Positions 1 through 5,126 of a DNA stretch of 5,126 nt are shown here, one piece after another (within the stretch, counting starts at the first letter, position 1; each line of letters begins with the position of its first letter). The notes beneath the pieces are model-generated. The model saw only the letters and a program-made list of their open reading frames with translations, did not search any database and had not been told where the DNA came from. Origin of the DNA: Parcubacteria group bacterium. Its GTDB lineage: Bacteria > Patescibacteriota > Minisyncoccia > Phycocordibacterales > UBA2163. Made by a program: the position numbers and the translations under genes. Location of the stretch: assembly GCA_016784285.1 (NCBI GenBank), contig JADHUX010000042.1, positions 1-5,126 of the forward strand, read 5' to 3'.

Positions 1-491
1 AGATCGTAGCATCTATAAACTGTACCACCTTTAAATACACCGTCAGTATTTACATGCTCAACAGATATTGCAAAACGCTTCGACAATTGTTCTCTTATAA
101 TTTTCCGTTGAAGTCGTCTTATACCTTCTATGTAAACCACCCTCACATTTATTAACTCAAACAACTCATTTGTAAAATCCAAGTCCCCGCCGTCAACTAT
201 AACAAGGTCATAATCTATGTAATGTGGTTTTTCAGTGTATCTATGTAATGTAAACTTTCCAGAATACTCTTTTAAGTTTTCCAATAGTTGCTGAATACAA
301 AAGACATTGTCCTCGTATATTTCAAGCTCACCATCTGATGAGTTTAAAACAGCATACGACAGAGTTCCTATTCCACCGCCAAGCTCTAGTGTTTTTTTAG
401 ACTCTTTTGAAAGCTCCACAATCTTATTAATAGAAAGGGGTGTCGCAATTCGCTCTGAGCCTGCTTTTTGTTTAAATAGTTTATAAATCAT
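1..491 (-). CDS. Methyltransferase-like Rossmann protein, 3' end cut by the window edge
   Basis: The frame is open from an ATG at 491 to the left edge and gives 163 residues with no stop; the C-terminus lies outside. Residues 34-48 contain a glycine-rich loop (LELGGGIGT), like motif I of class I SAM-dependent methyltransferases. An acidic YED follows at 59-61 where the ribose-binding residue is expected, and IDYDLVIVDGG at 92-102 resembles the strand-4 region of O-methyltransferase-like families. The start is well supported: AAGGA lies just upstream, and the ATG overlaps the TGA of the preceding gene (ATGA), so the two are probably translationally coupled. A methyl-transfer role on a glycan or glycan precursor is inferred from context. 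Another Rossmann enzyme cannot be excluded without the missing C-terminus. Confidence 0.72.
   Translation of the reverse strand, partial: MIYKLFKQKAGSERIATPLSINKIVELSKESKKTLELGGGIGTLSYAVLNSSDGELEIYEDNVFCIQQLLENLKEYSGKFTLHRYTEKPHYIDYDLVIVDGGDLDFTNELFELINVRVVYIEGIRRLQRKIIREQLSKRFAISVEHVNTDGVFKGGTVYRCYD
488..491 (-). promoter_or_regulatory. ATGA stop/start overlap (translational coupling)
   Basis: On the minus strand the TGA ending the GT-B-like gene overlaps the ATG of the next gene by four bases. AGGA (495-498) sits three bases before the ATG. This arrangement usually couples translation of two genes on one mRNA and shows that they form an operon. Confidence 0.75.
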
Positions 492-1927
492 CTTTCCTTT
501 TCTTCTTTCTCTAAAATCTCACTGAGAAAATCAACGCTTCTTTTATATGAATTACCATCTGTTGGTGAAACCATGTATTTAAGAACCTTTTTGCGACCCC
601 CTCTATCTAAAGACGGATCCTTAAGATACATGTTTATGTATTTAAGAATCTCTTCGTGGGTACGACCAACTTTAACTGCGTTGTTTTCAAAATATGGCTG
701 ATTGTGTAAAAACTTAAACCCAGCAGTCCTACCATCAGAGGTAGACGCAATTACCACAGGTTTATCAAAAACGAAAGATTCAATCGTGAAAGTTGATGTT
801 ATAGTCACACATAAATCACTGTGACGTATTGTGTCCTTTGTATTCACTAAATCATGTTCGTCCATTTCAACCTTCTGCCCTTTTGAAATATCACTTTGCA
901 ACAACTTTGTGCTGGCCCTCTCAATGTGGACATTTGGTACTCCAACAAACTCCTCGAACCCAGCCATAGAGTCAAGTGGATGAAGCCTCACAAAGAGATT
1001 CACGGGTTCATGAAATGAGCCATCGTTTTGCCACTTAATGAAATTTCTAATGAAATTCTTGTAAAACTCTCCGTATGTTTTTGCTGCGTAAAGGACGGTC
1101 TTCCTTTTCGGATCCAATCCTTTGCTCCTTAGAAATTCCTCCCTACTCAACTCTTCCGACGAATTATTGTAATATTGGTCAAATCTTATAACTCCAGATA
1201 GAAAAAGGTGTTCCTTGTTATACCCATGATATCTTATTGCCTGGTCTTCATTCATCTTATTCCACGAAATAATATAGTCGCTTGGACGAACATGTCTTGG
1301 GTAAACTGTTAAATTATCCAATGATGGGTCAACTGCGACACTTGGAATACCGGACTTGCTGGCTGCAAGAATAGCATATGCATCATAAGTAAAGATTCCC
1401 GGCGTAGCTGTAAGTATAAGAGACGGATTATACATTTTTATATACCTCTTAAACTCACCGTACTCTGGCAAAAATAACTTTTCTAGATTAAAGAAGAACT
1501 TTGGTTTAAAAAAACTCTTATGGAAAAGATTAGACAATGCTCTAAAGAAAAGTCTTGCTTTATTATCTGTTCTTTCATTTCTCCATTTTACTGCAGGATT
1601 ATCATCAAATATGTGAATGAATTCACTTCTAAAATACATGTCAAAATAGACCCAAAATCTACCCTCTAGATTAGGCAACGTTATATACGTAATATTTTCT
1701 GTTTTGTAGTACTCCTTATTGGGGTCACCAACACCCTCAAAATCCTTAATGAAAACAACAACATGATATTTCTCACTTAAATACTTTATGTAACCAGTTC
1801 TAAGCAAATCTGACACATGAGAGCGTATACCTAAAAACAAAAAAATCGTTTTCCTCTTTATTACCGGCTTTACATTATCTCCCTCTTTCTTCTGCATAAT
1901 TAAGTATATGGTCCTGTATGCTAGCAT
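488..1927 (-). CDS. GT-B-fold glycosyl- or glycerophosphotransferase-like protein
   Basis: A 479-residue soluble protein that I read as a GT-B-fold transferase acting in surface-glycan assembly on the cytoplasmic side. The N-terminal half has a Rossmann-like start (TIFLFLGIRSH, 27-37; YHVVVF, 54-59) and a conserved-looking stretch at 177-211 (GIFTYDAYAILAASKSGIP, then VDPSLDNL). The C-terminal half has VRLHPLDS at 313-320, HSDLCVTITSTFTIES at 369-384 followed by DKPVV, and a closing segment with a conditional DG..YKR at 457-463. These resemble the donor-binding half of CDP-glycerol glycerophosphotransferase and UDP-GlcNAc 2-epimerase-like families. Donor and acceptor are unknown. The start is uncertain: the ATG at 1927 has no Shine-Dalgarno site, the ATG at 1897 (codon 11) has a weak AGGA, and the best site (GGGAG) precedes a GTA codon at 1873. 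Residues 1-18 look unlike a conserved N-terminus. Confidence 0.75.
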   Translation of the reverse strand: MLAYRTIYLIMQKKEGDNVKPVIKRKTIFLFLGIRSHVSDLLRTGYIKYLSEKYHVVVFIKDFEGVGDPNKEYYKTENITYITLPNLEGRFWVYFDMYFRSEFIHIFDDNPAVKWRNERTDNKARLFFRALSNLFHKSFFKPKFFFNLEKLFLPEYGEFKRYIKMYNPSLILTATPGIFTYDAYAILAASKSGIPSVAVDPSLDNLTVYPRHVRPSDYIISWNKMNEDQAIRYHGYNKEHLFLSGVIRFDQYYNNSSEELSREEFLRSKGLDPKRKTVLYAAKTYGEFYKNFIRNFIKWQNDGSFHEPVNLFVRLHPLDSMAGFEEFVGVPNVHIERASTKLLQSDISKGQKVEMDEHDLVNTKDTIRHSDLCVTITSTFTIESFVFDKPVVIASTSDGRTAGFKFLHNQPYFENNAVKVGRTHEEILKYINMYLKDPSLDRGGRKKVLKYMVSPTDGNSYKRSVDFLSEILEKEEKER

Positions 1928-1976
1928 AAACTATATGTATTGCTAAATAAAATCATACCCATTAACATAGTACTCT
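1928..1976. promoter_or_regulatory. Divergent intergenic spacer, probably with promoters in both directions
   Basis: These 49 AT-rich bases separate two genes transcribed away from each other, so promoters for both must lie here or within the gene starts. On the plus strand, TTGCTA (1940-1945) and TAACAT (1963-1968) are 17 bases apart, and the second lies eight bases before the ATG at 1977. On the minus strand, TATAGT (1930-1935) matches the -10 consensus at five of six positions but has no good -35 partner. A 5-base inverted repeat (CATAG at 1966-1970, CTATG at 1975-1979) overlaps the plus-strand start codon. These assignments were made by eye and are weak individually. Confidence 0.4.
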
Positions 1977-2666
1977 ATGAAAAATGTAAACAAACTAAAT
2001 ACCAATAAAGTATCCGGACTATGCAAATCTGTCTGGGAAAACATAAATGTTCATGGAATGAATCTAGACGTTAATCTAGTAAAATGTCAGAAATATTTAT
2101 TTCCAGATAGTGCTGGGAAAAAACTTCTATATATTGGATTCGGAGAAGGTCAGAATCTCATTTACTTGGCTAAAGAAGGATTTGATGTTTATGGTACAGA
2201 AATAGCAGAAAATAGATTCAGCGAAGCAAAAAAGAGGTTGAAGAAGCATAAAATTCGAGCTGACTTGAGGTTGGTGGAATCAAACCTGCTGCCATTCAAA
2301 GACGACTATTTTGATGTTGTTATAGGGTGGCAATCACTCTACTACAACAACAAAGAGACACTTACTGGGGCACTTAGCGAAATAAATCGTGTACTAAAGC
2401 CAGGCGGTAAATTTCTATCCTCAATGATATCACCCAAGCAAACCCTGCTTTGCAATAAAGAAATAGCTCCCTCTGTTTATCATCCAGCGAAAGAAACTGG
2501 GCAATCAAACTGCATTGTCTTTTGCTTTAAGACAAAAGAGCAAATAAACCGCATATACAAAGAGTTTGTTAATATTAGAATCGGTTTCTATAGTTCATAC
2601 TTATTCCGTAGTCACAATTTTCACTATGTCATTGCCTGTGAAAAACCAAAAAAAAATAAGGAGTAA
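1977..2666 (+). CDS. Class I SAM-dependent methyltransferase
   Basis: A 229-residue protein with the layout of the Methyltransf_11/25 type. Motif I is LLYIGFGEGQNLIYLA at 50-65, with glycines at 54, 56 and 58. The acidic ribose-binding residue is E75 in VYGTEIAE, LPFKDDYFDVVIGWQSLYY at 105-123 covers motifs II and III, and RVLKPGGKF at 138-146 is the usual post-motif. The residue after the first strand is Y-I-G rather than the common D-x-G, a mild departure. The enzyme should transfer a methyl group from S-adenosylmethionine; the neighbours suggest a glycan or glycan-precursor substrate, which is inference. No Shine-Dalgarno site precedes the ATG, and a possible -10 element lies so close that the transcript may be leaderless. 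The gene ends in KKNKE and TAA, which overlaps the next ATG by one base. Confidence 0.85.
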   Translation: MKNVNKLNTNKVSGLCKSVWENINVHGMNLDVNLVKCQKYLFPDSAGKKLLYIGFGEGQNLIYLAKEGFDVYGTEIAENRFSEAKKRLKKHKIRADLRLVESNLLPFKDDYFDVVIGWQSLYYNNKETLTGALSEINRVLKPGGKFLSSMISPKQTLLCNKEIAPSVYHPAKETGQSNCIVFCFKTKEQINRIYKEFVNIRIGFYSSYLFRSHNFHYVIACEKPKKNKE

Positions 2667-3399
2667 TGCCCAAACTTTATCTTTTTTCTATTTTAAGTAC
2701 ATAAGGGTATTAACCGATCACATAGATGAAGCAGAAGTTACCAAGCTAAAGAAAAAATACTGGTATGTTTTTATATATTCGTACAGAAAACTAAACCTTC
2801 CTGACTTTAACCTAAAAGAGCAGGTGACGGTTGTAATAGATTTAGCACAAGGCAGAGAAAAAATATTTGGAAAGTTCAAAAAAAACACACGGAATGAAAT
2901 AAGAAAAACTGAAGACATGAAATGTCTTTGTTTTTCTATACCGGATAAGGATGAAAAAAAGTCCTATAACTTTTACAAAAAGGTAAAAGTGAGAGATAAA
3001 GTTAACCCAGATATTAGAGAAGAATTTAAAGGATGTCTTTTTTTTAACGCGTACTTTAAAAAAACTATTATTGTTTCGGTATCATGCTACAGCAATAAGA
3101 GCACACTTCGCTTGAAACACATAGTCTCTTCAAGAAAAGCTGGGGTTGAGGAAGGAAAACTTGCTGGGTATGCTACAAGAAGAATAATCTGGGAAATATG
3201 TAAATATGGAAAAAGCCACGGCTACAAGAAGTTAGACCTAGCCGGTGCAAATCTAACAGACCCTAAAAAAGCAGGGATAGCAAAATTCAAGCAATCTTTT
3301 GGGGGCGATATACAAACTATGTACACTTACAGATATCAGAGAAAACTATTCACGGCAATAAAAGAAACCGTTGGTATACTTGGAAAGAACATAAACTGA
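2626..3399 (+). CDS. FemAB/GNAT-like aminoacyl- or acyltransferase, start probably frameshifted
   Basis: The in-frame ATG at 2626 gives 257 residues. The C-terminal half matches the FemAB / lipid II-glycyltransferase-like part of the GNAT superfamily: VTVVIDL at 67-73, KFKKNTRNEIRKT at 83-95, LAGYATRRIIWE at 179-190, GYKKLDLAGAN at 199-209 and KFKQSFGGD at 220-228. Family members transfer amino acids from aminoacyl-tRNA, or acyl groups, to peptidoglycan or glycan precursors; the substrate here is unknown. Canonical two-domain FemA/X proteins have 330-420 residues, so this is a short form. The start is doubtful. The ATG at 2626 has no ribosome binding site and lies 41 bases inside the previous gene, while the good site at 2658-2668 leads into another frame. 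One extra T in the T6 run at 2682-2687 would join that start to this gene. Confidence is high for the family and low for the start. Confidence 0.78.
   Translation: MSLPVKNQKKIRSNAQTLSFFYFKYIRVLTDHIDEAEVTKLKKKYWYVFIYSYRKLNLPDFNLKEQVTVVIDLAQGREKIFGKFKKNTRNEIRKTEDMKCLCFSIPDKDEKKSYNFYKKVKVRDKVNPDIREEFKGCLFFNAYFKKTIIVSVSCYSNKSTLRLKHIVSSRKAGVEEGKLAGYATRRIIWEICKYGKSHGYKKLDLAGANLTDPKKAGIAKFKQSFGGDIQTMYTYRYQRKLFTAIKETVGILGKNIN
2658..2668 (+). promoter_or_regulatory. AAGGAG ribosome binding site with TAATG coupled start
   Basis: AAGGAG (2658-2663) is followed by TAATG (2664-2668), in which the stop of the methyltransferase gene and an ATG share one base. This is a classic reinitiation junction and the strongest translation signal between the two genes, although the two-base gap to the ATG is short. 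The ATG opens only 12 codons (MPKLYLFSILST) before TAA at 2702-2704, because the long downstream frame is offset. Confidence 0.6.
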
Positions 3400-3414
3400 A
3401 AAGCATTGACTTGT

Positions 3415-4341
3415 ATGAAAATAGAAAAAAAGCACAACCAAATAATCATCAACTATCACTATATTGAGAACCCAATCAAGGGATCCTACTCAAGCCATCC
3501 ATGTACCTTAGAAGAGTTTGAAAGACAAATTAGATACCTGTCGGAAAACTACGAAATTGTAGACATTGAAACACTTTACAAAAGAGCACAAAGTGGCGGC
3601 CCTAGAAGTTGCGCTGTGACATTTGATGACGGCCTTAGAAGTCAGTTTGAAAACGCAGTGCCGATTCTTCAAAAATACGACGCGACTGCTACTTTCTTTA
3701 TTATTTCAGGAGTGTTTGAAGGATTCCTACCAGCGACACACAAAAACCATATCCTACTTTCAGAACACGATACAAACCATTTAATAGATCGAGCTAACGT
3801 ATTTTTTGAAAAAAATAAACTTGAAAAATTTAAAATCTCAAAAGAAAAACGAATAACCAATAAGAGAAAACTTAGGGACGACATTCCAACTGCCAACCTA
3901 AAAGAAACTATTAATATTCTCCCCAGTGAGAAGGCAGACGTGCTTCTTGACTGGTTACTGAAAGATACTGGGTTAAACGGAATAATATTGGCTAAAGACC
4001 TCTTTATGGGCAAAGAGGAGGTAAAAACACTTCACGATCAAGGATTCATAATTGGCGGACACACACACCACCACATTGCACTAGACACACAACCTGACGA
4101 TATTGTTAGGGAAGAAATAACGAAAGTTCTAGAAAGTTTAAAAGAGATTACTAGCGAAGACGTACGTATTTTCTCATATCCTCATGGAGGTATAAGTGAG
4201 TTTGCTGCATCAGAGATAAAAGAAAAAGGAATTACTCATGCTTTAATTAACTCCCTAGGTCCAGTAACTAAAGAAACGGACGCCTATAAGATTCCTAGAT
4301 TTGACACTAAAGACCTTGCAATTTATCTAGACAAAAATTAA
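3415..4341 (+). CDS. Polysaccharide deacetylase (NodB/CE4 family) with a long insertion
   Basis: A 308-residue protein that should remove N- or O-acetyl groups from a polysaccharide using a metal-dependent CE4 (NodB) domain. Visible motifs are the initial strand IIINYHYIEN (10-19), motif 1 TFDDG (69-73, with catalytic base and metal-binding aspartates), TATFFI (91-96), motif 2 HTHHH (216-220, fitting H-[ST]-x-x-H with two metal ligands) and SYPHG (254-258) in place of the usual R-x-P-Y. About 140 residues separate motifs 1 and 2, roughly 90 more than in typical members. The extra part is lysine-rich and looks helical. No signal peptide is visible, so the site of action is unclear. I chose the ATG at 3415; a TTG at 3406 is also in frame, and neither has a clear ribosome binding site. 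The gene follows the FemAB-like gene by 15 bases and is probably in the same operon. The stop may be premature, because an adjacent frame stays open to 4466. Confidence 0.85.
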   Translation: MKIEKKHNQIIINYHYIENPIKGSYSSHPCTLEEFERQIRYLSENYEIVDIETLYKRAQSGGPRSCAVTFDDGLRSQFENAVPILQKYDATATFFIISGVFEGFLPATHKNHILLSEHDTNHLIDRANVFFEKNKLEKFKISKEKRITNKRKLRDDIPTANLKETINILPSEKADVLLDWLLKDTGLNGIILAKDLFMGKEEVKTLHDQGFIIGGHTHHHIALDTQPDDIVREEITKVLESLKEITSEDVRIFSYPHGGISEFAASEIKEKGITHALINSLGPVTKETDAYKIPRFDTKDLAIYLDKN

Positions 4342-4469
4342 AAGTAAATTTTAATGAATCACAAAATCTACTTCATGGAGACAGGCTAAGATATTCAGTT
4401 CCATTTGGTATTAGTATTGTTGCGTTTGCGGTAAAGAAAACTAAGAGGAAAAATCAATCACAATAAGTT
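4342..4469. other. Convergent intergenic spacer; possible displaced deacetylase tail
   Basis: These 128 bases separate two convergent genes. I see no G+C-rich hairpin followed by a T run, so no intrinsic terminator can be supported. In one plus-strand frame the sequence is open from 4311 to the TAA at 4464-4466. It encodes a tail containing HGDRLRYSVPFGISIVAFAV with no start codon of its own. The deacetylase gene would enter this frame if the A5 run at 4333-4337 had one more A. An 11-codon ATG frame starting at 4354 is too short to support as a gene. Confidence 0.35.
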
Positions 4470-5126
4470 CTATTTACATAATAGGTTTGTAAGCTTGTTG
4501 AACTTGTCACCTTTCAGCAAGTCCTCTGGGCTAACCCTATCAGTCCCCTCTTCTGTAATTTGATACAAAGTGTATCCAAGTGACACTATATACTCAAGAT
4601 AACCCATTGGATCCTGCCCAGCATTTTTTAATCCTTCTGGATAAAATTCAACGATAAGAGTTGGTTTCCTCTTAAGAGTCTCTGTCATGCCCTTCAGAAC
4701 CTGTGGCTCGGCTCCTTCAACGTCAATCTTTACTACGTCAATCTGTAAATCCTTAAAATACTCATCAAAGACGACCGCTTCAACCCTAACCTCCTTTTGC
4801 CCATCTTTCGCCACTAATGAGTGTGCACAGAGATTTTTAGGATCAATATAGAAAGTAAGTTCCCCTCTCTTATCTGAAACGGCTTTTTTCTCTAGTACTA
4901 CATTCTGGTACCCATTTTCTTTTATGTTTCTTTCTAGCAATTCAAAGTTTTCATCTTCTGGCTCAAATGCGTAAACACTCCCACCCTCACCAACTAATCG
5001 TGCGGCAAGAAGGGTGAAATAACCAACATTTGCTCCAACGTCAACAAAGGTCATTCCCGGCTTTAGAGTTTCTTTTAGCACCTTTACCTCACCCGGTGAA
5101 AATACTTCGCGCATTAACACATACGG
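4470..5126 (-). CDS. FkbM-family methyltransferase, 5' end cut by the window edge
   Basis: The frame is open from the right edge to a TAG at 4470-4472 and shows 218 residues. It has the FkbM-type SAM methyltransferase signature. Counting from the in-frame GTG at 5118-5120, motif I is DVGANVGYFT (27-36), the ribose-binding region is AFEPEDENF (51-59) with the acidic E53, VVKIDVEGAEPQVLKG (129-144) is the hallmark family motif, and LIVEFYPEG (155-163) follows. The C-terminus (KLTNLLCK) ends as expected for the family. FkbM enzymes are O-methyltransferases of natural products, sugars and glycans, so methylation of a surface glycan fits the neighbours but is inference. The GTG is probably not the true start: the frame continues through it to the edge, and residues before motif I look like the middle of the usual N-terminal helix region. 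The gene faces the deacetylase gene, so it belongs to a separate transcript. Confidence 0.88.
   Translation of the reverse strand, partial: PYVLMREVFSPGEVKVLKETLKPGMTFVDVGANVGYFTLLAARLVGEGGSVYAFEPEDENFELLERNIKENGYQNVVLEKKAVSDKRGELTFYIDPKNLCAHSLVAKDGQKEVRVEAVVFDEYFKDLQIDVVKIDVEGAEPQVLKGMTETLKRKPTLIVEFYPEGLKNAGQDPMGYLEYIVSLGYTLYQITEEGTDRVSPEDLLKGDKFNKLTNLLCK

Noticed and set aside
2566..2625. TTG at 2566 as start of the FemAB-like gene
   Set aside because: It would overlap the methyltransferase gene by 101 bases, has no ribosome binding site, and the added residues look like an out-of-frame reading of that gene.
2718..2918. Minus-strand open frame of 66 codons
   Set aside because: It lies entirely antisense to the FemAB-like gene, has low-complexity F/S-rich content and resembles no family.
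3669..4013. Minus-strand open frame of 114 codons
   Set aside because: It is antisense to the deacetylase insertion, and its serine- and phenylalanine-rich composition is what A-rich coding DNA yields when read backwards.
3999..4018. Perfect 7-base hairpin (CCTCTTT, six-base loop, AAAGAGG) next to AGGAGG
   Set aside because: It lies inside the deacetylase coding region with no nearby start codon and no T run, so it is neither a terminator nor a ribosome binding site I can support.
4470..4484. CTATT-TACAT-AATAG inverted repeat as a terminator
   Set aside because: The stem is only five AT-rich pairs with no T tract, and it overlaps the end of the FkbM gene.
1..5126. Alternative genetic code (TGA read as an amino acid)
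   Set aside because: TGA ends the GT-B-like gene at its ATGA junction and the FemAB-like gene just after a complete domain, so it acts as a normal stop.

Overview
The window holds six protein-coding genes, two of them cut by the window edges, and no RNA genes, mobile elements or CRISPR arrays. The DNA is AT-rich and densely coding, with bacterial features: Shine-Dalgarno-like sites, ATGA and TAATG gene junctions, and TAA, TAG and TGA all used as stops. Every recognisable product belongs to families typical of surface-polysaccharide or cell-envelope gene clusters. The lineage cannot be fixed from this sequence. A low-GC environmental bacterium fits, but that is inference.

Layout. On the minus strand, a GT-B-like transferase gene (488-1927) is followed with a 4-base ATGA overlap by the 5' part of a methyltransferase-like gene that runs off the left edge (1-491). 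A 49-base divergent spacer (1928-1976) separates these from a plus-strand trio: a class I SAM methyltransferase (1977-2666), a FemAB/GNAT-like aminoacyl- or acyltransferase (ending at 3399) and a NodB-type polysaccharide deacetylase (3415-4341). After a 128-base convergent spacer comes a minus-strand FkbM-family methyltransferase, which lacks its N-terminus at the right edge (4470-5126).

Taken together, this looks like the decorating part of a surface-glycan cluster. One enzyme probably transfers a sugar or polyol-phosphate unit, three may add methyl groups, one may add an amino-acid or acyl group, and one removes acetyl groups. The substrates cannot be read from the sequence.

The points most worth a second look concern reading frame. 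The FemAB-like gene has a well-placed coupled start (AAGGAG, then TAATG), but that ATG is in the wrong frame and meets a stop after 12 codons. A single extra T in a T6 run would restore the frame. The deacetylase stop is followed by about 40 open codons in a neighbouring frame, reachable through an A5 run. The GT-B gene has a good ribosome binding site in front of a GTA codon rather than a start codon. Together these suggest homopolymer or base errors in the assembly, or early gene decay, with programmed slippage as a less likely but more interesting alternative. I see no clear case for an undescribed system.
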